Source: Psychrobacillus sp. FSL K6-2836 (GTDB lineage Bacteria; Bacillota; Bacilli; Bacillales_A; Planococcaceae). From it: a stretch of DNA of 64,000 nt. The notes beneath the pieces were generated by a model. It ran no database searches and had not been told where the DNA came from. It worked only from the letters and a program-made list of their open reading frames with translations. The translations under genes were made by a program, and so were the position numbers. Of this stretch, positions 34,648-43,640 are shown in pieces (the first letter of the stretch is position 1; every line of letters starts with the position of its first letter). The stretch covers positions 3,286,001 through 3,350,000 of the forward strand of contig NZ_JBBOOM010000001.1 in NCBI RefSeq assembly GCF_038003085.1. Reading direction: 5' to 3'.

Positions 34648-35013
34648 TCTCTAGTTATCCAAAAACGTATTAAACTGTTTCTAAAAGTTGAAGAAGGGTG
34701 ACGGACAGAAAAAGTGAAACTTCAATCAGTGGGGGGCTTTAACCCCACTGATTGAAAAATTGAACTCAGGCAAATAACGCCGCGTCGTGCGGCAATGCCT
34801 GAGTGACCCTGTTGGCCCGAACCATTCGGGCTTTTACGGGCAGTTTTCTACTGCCCGTTAATGCGGGACAAACGCCATAAGAGTTACTGAAAAAAAGGGA
34901 TGCTGGTTGGTTGTGACGGACGTCACAACCAACCAGCATCCCTAAAAATTCACTCGGTAATCAAATAGCAACAAGTCTGTCTAAAGCCCACTGAAAACGA
35001 TAGAAATAGGTTT
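34648..35013. repeat. Family B element with nested inner module
   Basis: The outer module matches 5121-5280 in order. Inserted at about 34709-34866 is an inner module. It contains a 14-bp perfect hairpin (TTCAATCAGTGGGG / CCCCACTGATTGAA, 34721-34756) and CTCAGGCA / TGCCTGAG arms around GCCGC-GTCGT-GCGGC, and ends ACTGCCCGTTAATGCGGGA. Further on, 34899-34944 is a 22-bp perfect inverted repeat (GGGATGCTGGTTGGTTGTGACG arm, GA centre). It fills most of the gap between scoC and yhaH. No coding frame. Confidence 0.75.
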
Positions 35014-35042
35014 AGACCTTCAGACTGCTTGCGAATTTCGTA

Positions 35043-35414
35043 TTAAACTGTTTCTTCTTGTTTTTTTGGTAATTTCTTTTCTAGCTCTGTCATTGCTTCT
35101 TGAATAGATGAAATTTCTGCCTGAAGCTGGGCTTGTAGAGGGGCAGTTTCATTTTTCCATTGGGCAATACTAGATTTAATGTCTTCAATTGTACTAGGAA
35201 CTACTTCTTTTGAAGAATTCGTTAAGTTGTTTATCGAATTTTTCACATTTGCTAGTTGAAGCTTTATGTCGGAAAGCTTGTCTCGAAAATCATTGGAGGA
35301 AGCCTTAAAGGAAGATCGAACTTCCATACCTGATTTTGGAGTGGTCATAAGTACTGCAGATGCCCCAACTAGTAGACCAGTTGCAAGGCCGCAAAATAAT
35401 GGTGCTAGTTTCAT
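35043..35414 (-). CDS. yhaH: YtxH-domain protein YhaH
   Basis: 123 residues: N-terminal hydrophobic glycine-rich helix (APLFCGLATGLLVGASAVLM) followed by TPKSGMEVR and a long amphipathic coiled-coil tail, as in YtxH/GvpP-like stress proteins. Position between scoC and trpP matches B. subtilis YhaH. Function unknown; general stress association is by family. Confidence 0.8.
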   Translation of the reverse strand: MKLAPLFCGLATGLLVGASAVLMTTPKSGMEVRSSFKASSNDFRDKLSDIKLQLANVKNSINNLTNSSKEVVPSTIEDIKSSIAQWKNETAPLQAQLQAEISSIQEAMTELEKKLPKKQEETV

Positions 35415-35483
35415 AATAATTCACTCCTTTGCTTATATGTATTATTCCTTACCTTATGATAATTAAAACATATTATTTTAGAC

Positions 35484-35513
35484 AAAAAAAGCTTTCCTTC
35501 GAAAAGGAAAGCA
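35484..35513 (-). terminator. Terminator of trpP
   Basis: On the minus strand GCTTTCC TTTTCGAAGGAAAGC forms an 8-9-bp stem followed by TTTTTTTG, right after the trpP stop. Confidence 0.8.
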
Positions 35514-35526
35514 GATAGTTTATATT

Positions 35527-36051
35527 TTAAGCTGTAAGTGCAGTGTCAAAATTAGTACGTTTGATCAAATTTACGATAATCGGATAGATGATAAAGAATG
35601 CTATTGCATTGATAGCAATTGCTGGAAGTACTACAATCACGAATAATTCTTGGAAAATTGCACCTGCACCGAATACAAAAATTGCAGATGATAGGAAAAC
35701 TGTACCTGATATTAGAGTTCCGATTGCTGTCAGAACTACGCCAACTGCAACTTTATTTGCCAACTTGCTTAATAATAAAACAAGTCCTAAAAAAACAAAG
35801 GCTGTTACTGCTTTATCAATGATATTTGGAACGAATCCTCCTGGGAAGGTAGAAAACAACCCTGATATAACTCCTGTTGAAATACCTAACAAAAAAGTAC
35901 TCTTCACATTAGGGAATAAAAGTATTCCTATAAACATCATCGTAAGCATAAAATCTGGTTTCATCCCACCATTAATACCTGGGATAATAATGTAAAGAAC
36001 TGCTCCAACACCTACTAATAGGGCCATTAAAACTAAATTCTTCGTATTCAT
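35527..36051 (-). CDS. trpP: Tryptophan transporter TrpP
   Basis: About 174 residues with five to six transmembrane helices and the TrpP blocks GMKPDFMLTMMFIGILLFP and FSTFPGGFVPNIIDK. B. subtilis TrpP (YhaG) imports tryptophan and belongs to the same locus. ATG 36051 lies 10 nt after AGGAG; an in-frame TTG at 36069 overlaps that site. The leader carries a TRAP-type array covering the ribosome binding site, so translation should fall when tryptophan is abundant. Confidence 0.9.
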   Translation of the reverse strand: MNTKNLVLMALLVGVGAVLYIIIPGINGGMKPDFMLTMMFIGILLFPNVKSTFLLGISTGVISGLFSTFPGGFVPNIIDKAVTAFVFLGLVLLLSKLANKVAVGVVLTAIGTLISGTVFLSSAIFVFGAGAIFQELFVIVVLPAIAINAIAFFIIYPIIVNLIKRTNFDTALTA

Positions 36052-36054
36052 TTT

Positions 36055-36111
36055 CTCATCTCTCCTCAACTATTCTAAGCTCTGTTTGTTGTTTTCCTCT
36101 AACGTATCCTC
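36055..36111 (-). promoter_or_regulatory. TRAP binding site over the trpP ribosome binding site
   Basis: Read on the minus strand, the last bases before the trpP start are GAG-nn-TAG-nn-TAG-nn-GAG-nn-GAG-nn-GAG: six triplets at exactly 5-nt period (36080-36082 down to 36055-36057). Further GAG/TAG triplets occur near 36097-36101 and 36109-36111. TRAP binds GAG/UAG repeats with 2-nt spacers, and the array overlaps the Shine-Dalgarno sequence. Confidence 0.85.
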
Positions 36112-36170
36112 ATGATCGTTAGCAAGAAACTTATATCGATTGTACGTGCTCTACGTCAAAAAAGCAAGAA

Positions 36171-36596
36171 TTACTTCTTCAATTTTTCATATAATTCTAC
36201 TGCTAAATTTTGAATGATCTCAGGAGTAAATGTTTTCTCTTTCGTAATCCAAGTTGGACGGAATCCATCAGTTTGATCGTAGCGTGGGATAAAGTGTAAA
36301 TGGAAATGGAACACGCTTTGCCCTGCAGGTGCACCATTATTATTTAATAGGTTCATGCCTACTGGACCGAAGCTCTCTTTTAGTACACTTGCTATTTTTG
36401 GGACAACCTTAAACAAGTTACTAGCTTCTTCTTCGGATAAATCATAGACGTTCTCTTTGTGATTTTTTGGAATAATTAGCGTATGACCTTTTGTTAGTGG
36501 CATTATATCCATAAAAGCATAAACATGTTCGTCTTCATAGATTTTCGCACTTGGGATAGAACCATCGATTATTTTACAAAAAATACATTCACTCAT
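36171..36596 (-). CDS. hit: HIT-family nucleotide hydrolase
   Basis: 141 residues with the N-terminal zinc-type CIFCKI motif and the histidine triad HFHLHFIPR near residue 98-106. Members hydrolyse nucleotide phosphoramidates or dinucleotides. Position divergent from ecsA matches B. subtilis hit. Confidence 0.92.
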   Translation of the reverse strand: MSECIFCKIIDGSIPSAKIYEDEHVYAFMDIMPLTKGHTLIIPKNHKENVYDLSEEEASNLFKVVPKIASVLKESFGPVGMNLLNNNGAPAGQSVFHFHLHFIPRYDQTDGFRPTWITKEKTFTPEIIQNLAVELYEKLKK

Positions 36597-36718
36597 AATA
36601 TACCCTCCATATTCATCGTTAAGAAAAGTTTAACATATAATAGGACAGGCTGTGGGATGATAGAGGATTTTTTGAAATTATTTTGGTAAACTTATAAATA
36701 AGAAGTGAGGTGCGAAAG

Positions 36719-37468
36719 ATGACTGTATTAGAAGTCAAAGACGTAACAGGTGGTTATACTAGAAAGCCTGTTTTACATGATTTAAACTTTTCAATTGAAA
36801 AGGGAGAGCTAGTAGGATTAATCGGGTTAAATGGTGCGGGGAAAAGTACAACCATCAAACATATTATTGGAACAATGAATGCATTAAAGGGTGAGATTCG
36901 ACTTAATGGTAAAACGTTGAAAGAGGATCCGGCACTATATCGTTCATCTTTTTCCTATATACCTGAAACGCCTGTACTCTATGAAGAGTTAACTTTAAAG
37001 GAACATCTACAGCTAACTGCTATGGCCTATAATTTAGATGAATCTGTTTTTGAAGCAAGAAAAGAGGCCCTTTTAAAAGAGTTCCGGATGGAAAAAAGGT
37101 TGAATTGGTTTCCGGCACACTTCTCTAAAGGAATGAGACAAAAGGTAATGATTATGTGTGCGTTTCTAGTGAATCCAGCATTATTCATTATCGATGAACC
37201 GTTTGTAGGGCTTGATCCTTTAGGTATTCAATCATTATTAGATCAGATGAAATCAAGAAAAGAAGATGGAGCATCCGTATTAATGTCTACACATATATTG
37301 ACTACAGCAGAAAAATACTGTGATCGTATCCTTCTATTGCATAATGGGAAAATTCGAGCGCAAGGGACAATGGATGATCTACGAGCGGCATTTCAAATGC
37401 CCGATGCAACACTGGATGATCTTTATATCGAAATGACGAAGGAACAGCAAAATGAACAATTTGCGTGA
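36719..37468 (+). CDS. ecsA: ABC transporter ATPase EcsA
   Basis: 249 residues. Walker A GLNGAGKST, Q-loop region YIPETPVLYEELT, FSKGMRQKVMIMCAF signature variant and Walker B FIIDEPFVGLDP; the N-terminus TVLEVKDVTGGYTRKPVL is characteristic of EcsA. ATG 36719 follows GAGGTG by 8 nt; a GTG at 36710 is part of that site. EcsAB influences protein secretion, competence and intramembrane proteolysis in B. subtilis. Confidence 0.93.
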   Translation: MTVLEVKDVTGGYTRKPVLHDLNFSIEKGELVGLIGLNGAGKSTTIKHIIGTMNALKGEIRLNGKTLKEDPALYRSSFSYIPETPVLYEELTLKEHLQLTAMAYNLDESVFEARKEALLKEFRMEKRLNWFPAHFSKGMRQKVMIMCAFLVNPALFIIDEPFVGLDPLGIQSLLDQMKSRKEDGASVLMSTHILTTAEKYCDRILLLHNGKIRAQGTMDDLRAAFQMPDATLDDLYIEMTKEQQNEQFA

Positions 37469-38648
37469 AGTATGGAGTAAACGGTTTGTATTTTATATTA
37501 ATGAACTGCAAAAATACTTGAAGTATATTATTTCTGGGCATATTGCAATTGTTATTGTATTCGTAATAGGTGCTGCAGGGTATACGTATAGTGAATGGTT
37601 AAATACAGCTCCAAGGGATTTTCCCGCCTTTTTAGTTGTTTCCTTCATAGTCAGTATTTTAATAGCGTTAAGTACGCCAGTTACGTTGATGAAAAAAGCG
37701 GATAGTGTTTACTTTCTTCCATTAGAAACTAAATTAGGCGAATATTTAAAACTCGCCCTTACATGGACATTCTTTTCGTCCATCGTTGTACCATTAGCGG
37801 CGTTAGTCGTTTCGATACCATTATTAACAAGAATAGCAGGATCCACATCAGGGGAAATTTTGTATTTCTTCGGTGCAATCCTTATATGGAAGTATTGGAG
37901 TATACAAACGGAGTTCCAATATCGATGGGCATCCAATGGTAAAAATGTTTGGGTAGATTACTTTATGAGAATGATATTATTGTTCGCAGGTTTATACTTT
38001 TTACTGAGCGGTAGCTATTTATTTTTACTTGCAGTCGTTATTATTCAAGTACTGTATTTAATAGCTTGGAAGAAGAAAAAAGCAGAAGTACCATTTCCTT
38101 TTGATCATTTCATTGATGTGGAGCAGGCACGGATGATGCGATTTTATCGTTTTGCTAATTATTTTACGGATGTTCCGCATATTCAGGGTATGACAAAGCG
38201 AAGAAAATGGCTTGATATTCTGTACAAATTTGCACCTTATGAACAAAAAAATACACAATTCTATTTAGTTTTACGTACGTTTGTCCGTACGAATGATTAC
38301 TTTTATTTGTGGGTTCGCCTTACAGCACTTGCGATTGTTGGATCTATTTTCATCCCGTTTCCGATCGTTGCGATTATTTTTACTAGTGCACTGTCATTTG
38401 CTACGGTAATTCAACTGCGCCAGTCCTTATCGTCGGGATATGAATTCCGAATGGATCTGCTGTTTCCTATTGATGAAGGAACGCGAAAAAAAGCAAATAA
38501 CCGCTTAATCCGAATTATCCAATTGATTCAGGCAATCCTTGTACTGGTCGTAATCCTAGTAAAAGCTGGGTTTATAATGGATTTAATCCTTATTCCGATT
38601 ATGATGATAATTGTTTCTGAATTGACTTTACGAGTTAGTAAGTTATAG
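37452..38648 (+). CDS. ecsB: ABC transporter membrane subunit EcsB
   Basis: 398 residues with about eight to ten membrane helices and a cytoplasmic basic region (KRRKWLDILYKFAPYEQKNTQ-like segment mid-protein). The gene overlaps ecsA by 17 nt. Length and position match B. subtilis EcsB. ecsC, which follows in B. subtilis, is not present here; hmoB follows on the opposite strand instead. Confidence 0.9.
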   Translation: MNNLREVWSKRFVFYINELQKYLKYIISGHIAIVIVFVIGAAGYTYSEWLNTAPRDFPAFLVVSFIVSILIALSTPVTLMKKADSVYFLPLETKLGEYLKLALTWTFFSSIVVPLAALVVSIPLLTRIAGSTSGEILYFFGAILIWKYWSIQTEFQYRWASNGKNVWVDYFMRMILLFAGLYFLLSGSYLFLLAVVIIQVLYLIAWKKKKAEVPFPFDHFIDVEQARMMRFYRFANYFTDVPHIQGMTKRRKWLDILYKFAPYEQKNTQFYLVLRTFVRTNDYFYLWVRLTALAIVGSIFIPFPIVAIIFTSALSFATVIQLRQSLSSGYEFRMDLLFPIDEGTRKKANNRLIRIIQLIQAILVLVVILVKAGFIMDLILIPIMMIIVSELTLRVSKL

Positions 38649-38651
38649 CAA

Positions 38652-38686
38652 GAAAAAAGAGGGAGCTTTAAATAGCTTCCTCTTCT
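38652..38686. terminator. Bidirectional terminator between ecsB and hmoB
   Basis: GAGGGAGCT and AGCTTCCTC pair around TTAAAT, with AAAAAA on the left and TTCTT on the right. It overlaps the hmoB stop region. Confidence 0.75.
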
Positions 38687-39162
38687 TGTGTGGATTGATA
38701 AGTTGAGATGTACGGTGCGCTTGTGAATAGATTTTGTTTATCCGCAACTATACTAAAGTCTAGATCGACTGATTTTTCCCATACTTCGTAGCTGCTTGGA
38801 CCAGACCATTCCGACATAATGATATATGTATCGGATTTGATAGGTTTAAGAACTCTAAGAGCGATAAATCCAGGTTCATTTTGAGCGGTTGGACTTAAAT
38901 TTGTATATTTATATTCAAATATGGATTTCCCTTCATCTGAAAGGGGTATATTGTGAAGGACGAAGTAACCTTTATGAGAGAACTGTCCAGCAGACTCTAA
39001 AATTTCGTATTTTCTTGGCACTTGAAAAACGGTCTTGTTAGATGTTTCGTGGATAAGGACAGAGTTACCAGTCCCGTGTAATAAGAAGAGCTCTTCTTTC
39101 TGGTATTTCTTTTTTATGGATTGCATAAACTCCGGTGTACCGGATGTCATATATAAATTCAT
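38668..39162 (-). CDS. hmoB: Heme-degrading monooxygenase HmoB-like
   Basis: 164 residues. The C-terminal ABM-type ferredoxin-like domain has NEPGFIALRVLKP and IIMSEWSGPSSYEVWEKS and ends FTSAPYISTY; the N-terminal part is a divergent copy of the fold. B. subtilis HmoB (YhgC, 166 residues) lies at this locus and degrades heme. Adjacent heme-synthesis genes fit a role in heme homeostasis. Confidence 0.85.
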   Translation of the reverse strand: MNLYMTSGTPEFMQSIKKKYQKEELFLLHGTGNSVLIHETSNKTVFQVPRKYEILESAGQFSHKGYFVLHNIPLSDEGKSIFEYKYTNLSPTAQNEPGFIALRVLKPIKSDTYIIMSEWSGPSSYEVWEKSVDLDFSIVADKQNLFTSAPYISTYQSTQEEEAI

Positions 39163-39310
39163 TTGGATACCTCCCCTTTTCTTTTTACTTTATCATTCCC
39201 ATAATAGCTCTTTAAGAAACATATTACCTACCTAACTACACTGAAACAGGACAATTTTATGACAAATACACTATATGGCTATACTTTAGAAATAAGAACG
39301 TCTATAGTTG

Positions 39311-39341
39311 AAACGTATAGAAAATAGTACGTTTATATAAT
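39311..39341 (+). promoter_or_regulatory. hemE promoter with inverted repeat
   Basis: AAACGTA (39311-39317) and TACGTTT (39328-39334) form a perfect 7-bp inverted repeat with a 10-nt centre, immediately before TATAAT (39336-39341). The repeat occupies the spacer and -35 region, a typical operator position. The binding protein is unknown. Confidence 0.5.
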
Positions 39342-39359
39342 GAGAGGCAGGTTCCTTTA

Positions 39360-40412
39360 ATGACTAAATTTAACGATACACTCCTTCGCGCGGCACGAGG
39401 AGAGCAAGTAGATCACACGCCAGTTTGGTTTATGAGGCAAGCTGGAAGATCACAACCTGAATATCGAAAAATAAAAGAAAAATACTCTTTAGAACAAATT
39501 ACGCATGAGCCTGAATTATGTGCTTATGTTACACGTTTACCAGTAGAAAATTATAACGTTGATGCAGCAATTTTGTATAAAGATATTGTAACACCGCTTG
39601 TTGGAATAGGCGTAGATGTAAAGATTAAAAATGGAGTTGGGCCTGTAATTTCAAATCCAATCCGTACAGTTCAAGATGTAGAGAACTTAGGGGATTTATC
39701 TCCTGAAGATGATGTGCCATTTGTATTGGATACGATAAAACTATTAACGACTGAACAGCTCAATGTTCCATTAATCGGATTTGCAGGGGCTCCATTCACT
39801 CTTGCTAGTTATATGATTGAAGGGGGACCTTCTAAAAGCTATAACAAAACGAAAGCATTTATGGTATCAGAGCCACAAGCTTGGTTTGCGCTAATGGACA
39901 AGCTTGCTGATATGATTATTGTATACATTAAAGCACAGGTTAAAGCTGGGGCGAAGGCTATTCAAATATTTGATTCGTGGGTTGGAGCTTTAAATGTAGC
40001 GGATTACCGTATTTTCATCAAACCGGTGATGACACGTATTTTCACGGAGCTTCGTGAAACAGGCGTGCCGCTTATTACATTCGGTGTCGGTGCTAGCCAC
40101 TTAGCAATGGAATGGCATGACCTTCCTGTAGATGTGGTTGGGATAGATTGGCGTTTATCTATAGAAGAAGCCCGTGCAAAAGGACTTACGAAGCCATTGA
40201 TGGGGAATTTAGATCCATCTTATCTAATTGGTGGCTGGGAAGAGATTGAAAAGCGTGCGAAAATTATTGTAGAGCAAGGTGTGGCACAGCCAGGACATAT
40301 CTTTAACCTAGGACATGGGGTGTTCCCTGAAGTAGATCCAGACACACTTAAACGTTTAACTTCCTTTGTTCATGATTATAGTAAAGAACTAATCGCAGCA
40401 AAATCAAACTAA
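39360..40412 (+). CDS. hemE: Uroporphyrinogen decarboxylase
   Basis: 350 residues with the signature [10 protein letters not shown] at the N-terminus, [17 protein letters not shown], and [11 protein letters not shown] near the C-terminus. It converts uroporphyrinogen III to coproporphyrinogen III. It is the first gene of a hemE-hemH pair, 20 nt upstream of hemH. Confidence 0.96.
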   Translation: MTKFNDTLLRAARGEQVDHTPVWFMRQAGRSQPEYRKIKEKYSLEQITHEPELCAYVTRLPVENYNVDAAILYKDIVTPLVGIGVDVKIKNGVGPVISNPIRTVQDVENLGDLSPEDDVPFVLDTIKLLTTEQLNVPLIGFAGAPFTLASYMIEGGPSKSYNKTKAFMVSEPQAWFALMDKLADMIIVYIKAQVKAGAKAIQIFDSWVGALNVADYRIFIKPVMTRIFTELRETGVPLITFGVGASHLAMEWHDLPVDVVGIDWRLSIEEARAKGLTKPLMGNLDPSYLIGGWEEIEKRAKIIVEQGVAQPGHIFNLGHGVFPEVDPDTLKRLTSFVHDYSKELIAAKSN

Positions 40413-40432
40413 ATTTTTATGAGGTGAATATG

Positions 40433-41359
40433 ATGAAAAAAACAATGGGATTATTAGTAATGGCGTACGGAACCCCATACTCAGAAGCGGATATTGAACG
40501 ATATTATACACATATCAGACATGGTCGTAAACCAAGTGATGAGCAACTAGCTGATTTAACTGGTCGTTATGAAGCAATAGGCGGGATCTCACCGCTTGCT
40601 AAAATCACAGAAAGCCAAGCAAGAGGATTGTGCGACCGTTTAAATGAATTACAAGATGAAATTGAATTCAAGCTATATATTGGCTTAAAGCATATTGAAC
40701 CTTACTTAGAAGATGCAGTAGCAGAAATGCACAAAGATGGCATCACAGAAGCAGTATCAATGGTATTAGCACCTCATTTCTCAACATTCTCTATTAAGTC
40801 CTATAATGGTCGTATTAAAGAGGAAGCAGAAAAGCTTGGCAACTTAAAAATTACTTCAATTGAAAGCTGGTATGATGAACCAAAATTCATCCAGTACTGG
40901 AGCGATAAAGTAAGTGCAGCATTTGCAGAAATGACTGAGGAGCAACGCGAAAAGGCATGCTTAATCGTATCTGCTCACTCACTACCAGAAAAAATTAAAG
41001 AACTAGGCGATCCATATCCAGACCAATTGCAAGAAACAGCAGACTTAATTGCCGGAGAAGCAGGCGTGAAAAACTACGCAGTCGGCTGGCAAAGTGCTGG
41101 ACAGACTCCTGAGCCTTGGATTGGTCCGGACGTTCAAGATTTAACACGTGAATTACACGAACAAAAGGGATATACTACATTTGTTTACACTCCAGTAGGA
41201 TTCGTAGCAGAACATTTAGAAGTTCTTTATGACAATGACTACGAATGTAAAGTAGTATGTGATGATATCGGAGCGACATATGTACGCCCTGAAATGCCAA
41301 ATGCACAGGCCCAATTTGTCGACGCAATGGCTGATGTCGTTTTAAAACATTTGAAATAA
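40433..41359 (+). CDS. hemH: Coproporphyrin/protoporphyrin ferrochelatase
   Basis: 308 residues: [15 protein letters not shown], metal-site His in [20 protein letters not shown] and [12 protein letters not shown]. In Firmicutes this enzyme inserts iron into coproporphyrin III. ATG 40433 follows GAGGTG by 7-8 nt; GTG 40424 belongs to the ribosome binding site. In B. subtilis hemY follows, but here a terminator and repeats follow and hemY is absent from the locus. Confidence 0.95.
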   Translation: MKKTMGLLVMAYGTPYSEADIERYYTHIRHGRKPSDEQLADLTGRYEAIGGISPLAKITESQARGLCDRLNELQDEIEFKLYIGLKHIEPYLEDAVAEMHKDGITEAVSMVLAPHFSTFSIKSYNGRIKEEAEKLGNLKITSIESWYDEPKFIQYWSDKVSAAFAEMTEEQREKACLIVSAHSLPEKIKELGDPYPDQLQETADLIAGEAGVKNYAVGWQSAGQTPEPWIGPDVQDLTRELHEQKGYTTFVYTPVGFVAEHLEVLYDNDYECKVVCDDIGATYVRPEMPNAQAQFVDAMADVVLKHLK

Positions 41360-41370
41360 TAGTTAGGTAA

Positions 41371-41411
41371 AATGTCTTAAACATCCTCTAGATGTTTAGG
41401 GCATTTTTTTA
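41371..41411 (+). terminator. Terminator of hemE-hemH
   Basis: AATGTCTTAAACATC and GATGTTTAGGGCATT pair (with wobbles) around CTCTA and run into TTTTTT. Confidence 0.85.
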
Positions 41412-41469
41412 AAGAATGTATAAAATTTGTGTGCCTTAACAGTGTGCCTGTTATTTTAAAGAGTACAAT

Positions 41470-41712
41470 TATAAATTATTGCTGCTGATTTCCGTTCCAA
41501 CGCACTTTCATGTTTCGAAGCAAGCGCAGCGATGCAGAAACAGGTGGACGCTTTCCGCGGGCGTTGCCTCAGCCTCCTCGCTTGGCTGCAGGGTCTTCGC
41601 TTAACGCTTTTCCCGCAGGAGTCGTCACCTTTCACTTCAATCAACAAAAGGGTAGTACTCAATAATAAGATTTGGCATAGCCTATCGCTTAAACGAATGG
41701 ATTTTTCAAAGT
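41470..41712. repeat. Family A element with extra 5' segment and tail
   Basis: GCTGATTTCCGTTCC precedes an insert of about 50 nt, then AGGTGGACGCTTTCCGCGGG, GCCTCAGCCTCCTCG, CCCGCAGGAGTC and GTCACCTTTCACTTCAATC. The basal arm AGGTG/CACCT differs from AGGCGG/CCGCCT in both halves in a compensatory way. The tail GTAGTACTCAATAATAAGA and ATCGCTTAAACGA matches the 34.4 kb copy. It lies in the gene-free stretch 41360-42030; frames on both strands here are non-coding. Confidence 0.8.
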
Positions 41713-41755
41713 TAATGTTGGGATAATATCAAACTATAATCGTTGTTTTGCAGCA

Positions 41756-41881
41756 AGATTACTTAAAAAAGAAAAACTGAACGTGACATCAGTCACGATC
41801 AGTCTTTCTAAAAAAATAGTAGGTAATAGTAAAATATCAAATCTGTCAAAAAGCCCACCAAAAACGATAGAAAACGGTTTT
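41756..41881. repeat. Family B element, partial copy
   Basis: GATTACTTAAAAAAG, a hairpin ACTGAACGTGAC-ATCA-GTCACGATCAGT, TAGGTAATA, AATCTGTC and AAAACGATAGAAAACGG match the right half of the 34.6 kb outer module, but the internal hairpin has a different sequence. Confidence 0.65.
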
Positions 41882-42030
41882 GATCTTAAAAGGCACTCAC
41901 GCTTTTTCTTGTGGAGCTATACTCGCTTTGTGAAACTCTAACTCAGTTTGGAGAAACTCAAAAAAGTTAGAGTTTATTTCAAACTTTTTTCACATGTTCT
42001 CGTTATAATGGAAGAAATGGGGGTGGATTG

Positions 42031-42966
42031 GTGAAAAAGTTATATATACTTTTGTTACTTTGCTTTATTGGAGGGTGTTCAGAGGCAAGTTTTCCAGCCA
42101 TCCCCTCAGATACTGATTTTGTTGCTAGCTTGAACATTTTAGGGGGAAGTATTGATTTTATCTCTGAAGAGGCTGAGATACTCGAATCGTGGGAGCTAGA
42201 AGAGGCCTATACTGGTTTTGCTTTAGTGACGGATGATTTACTTCTGGTTTATGGATATACCGTTGAGAAGGCAAAGCTAATAGAATTGTCCACGGGTAAA
42301 CAGATAGCTTCGATTGATGTAGGTGAGGGTACTACGAATGCGTATGTATATGAAGAAAAAATCTATATAGCGAATGGGCAGGATAATACAATTTCTCTCT
42401 ATAACATTGAGGGGAAAAAACTACAGACCAATTCTACTGGTAATTATCCAATGGCCATGATTTCTGATGGAAACCATATTTTTGTAGTTAACTTTAAGGA
42501 TGAAGTCCTTTCTGTACTGTCTATGAATTTGGCACAAGTGGATGAGTGGATGATTCCGACATCATCTCATGGTCTTTTTATACAAAACAATGAACTTTGG
42601 CTTGGTGGGCATGGTGCAGGTAGCAGTCCAAATCGCTCCATTAAAAGAATTAATATAAAAACAGGCGAACTTATAGGAGAAATTGAGGCTCCATTAATGC
42701 CTATAAATATGGCAAGAGCAGCAAATGGACATATTTTTACAGTAAGTCATGGAAGTAGTACAGTTTATGAATTATCAGAAACTGGAGAAGTTTTAAACTC
42801 TATGAAAGCAGGAGCAAACCCGTTTTGGATAAGCTCTTTTGGGAAAAATATGGTACTTGCCGGCTATGATGACCATCAAATATATTTTATCCAATCCGAT
42901 GAAATTACAAAAAAACTGCAGGTAGGAAAAGGTCCATTCCAACTAATCGTCAGGGAGGTTGAATGA
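42031..42966 (+). CDS. YncE-like beta-propeller lipoprotein
   Basis: 311 residues. GTG 42031 gives a short lipoprotein signal (FIGGC, Cys16) after MKKLYILLLL; GGGGGTGG lies just upstream. The rest is a run of about 40-residue strand repeats (for example GKQIASIDVGEGTTNAYVYEE, GNYPMAMISDGNHIFVVN) typical of seven-bladed YVTN/YncE propellers. It is coupled by a stop/start overlap to a two-component system, so it may be a sensor accessory or part of the regulated envelope function. Ligand unknown. Confidence 0.78.
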   Translation: MKKLYILLLLCFIGGCSEASFPAIPSDTDFVASLNILGGSIDFISEEAEILESWELEEAYTGFALVTDDLLLVYGYTVEKAKLIELSTGKQIASIDVGEGTTNAYVYEEKIYIANGQDNTISLYNIEGKKLQTNSTGNYPMAMISDGNHIFVVNFKDEVLSVLSMNLAQVDEWMIPTSSHGLFIQNNELWLGGHGAGSSPNRSIKRINIKTGELIGEIEAPLMPINMARAANGHIFTVSHGSSTVYELSETGEVLNSMKAGANPFWISSFGKNMVLAGYDDHQIYFIQSDEITKKLQVGKGPFQLIVREVE

Positions 42967-43640
42967 TGACTACTATATTAGTCGTAGATGATGAACGAGA
43001 AATGCGCAAGTTAGTTGAACTGCATTTACATCAGGCGGGTCATCATGTACTTCATGCGGAAAATGGAGAATCCGCAATTGAACTAGTACAAACCTCCAAG
43101 GTAGATTTAATACTCCTAGATGTGATGATGCCTGACATGAGTGGGTTTGAAGTTTGTAAGGAGATTCGAACGTTTTCTTCCGTACCGATTATATTTCTAA
43201 CAGCGTTAGATGCTAAGACGGATTTAGTTAAAGGCTTAAAGCTTGGCGGGGATGATTATGTCATTAAACCTTTCACTGCAATTGAATTAATGGCACGTAT
43301 AAATGCCATATTCCGCAGAGCTGGTATTTATACAACAAATGAGCAACAAAAAGCAGGAGTTATTGAACATGATCTAATAGGTAGACAAATTTCAGTTAAT
43401 CAGGAAAAAATCCAACTGACGTTAAAGGAATATGAACTGCTTCATATATTTATGAAATACGAAGGGAAAGCTTTTTCCAGGGAGCAGTTATTAGAACGAA
43501 TTTGGGGAATAGAATATGAAGGTGGAACTCGTACTGTTGATACGCATATTAAAACACTTCGTCTGAAGCTCGGAGAACAGGCAGGGAAATATATTGAGAC
43601 AGTGTGGGGTATTGGATATCGCTTTGAGGTTGTCGAATGA
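42966..43640 (+). CDS. OmpR-family response regulator
   Basis: 224 residues: receiver domain with LVVDDE, phospho-acceptor Asp52 (LLDVMMPD), Thr in FLTA and Lys in VIKPF; C-terminal winged helix ending WGIGYRFE. GGGAGG lies 5-8 nt upstream of tandem ATGs (42963 and 42966). It overlaps both the lipoprotein stop and the kinase start, indicating one operon. Confidence 0.88.
   Translation: MTTILVVDDEREMRKLVELHLHQAGHHVLHAENGESAIELVQTSKVDLILLDVMMPDMSGFEVCKEIRTFSSVPIIFLTALDAKTDLVKGLKLGGDDYVIKPFTAIELMARINAIFRRAGIYTTNEQQKAGVIEHDLIGRQISVNQEKIQLTLKEYELLHIFMKYEGKAFSREQLLERIWGIEYEGGTRTVDTHIKTLRLKLGEQAGKYIETVWGIGYRFEVVE

Noticed and set aside
41456-41726. Overlapping ORFs on both strands near 41.5 kb
   Set aside because: By-products of the family A copy, as above.
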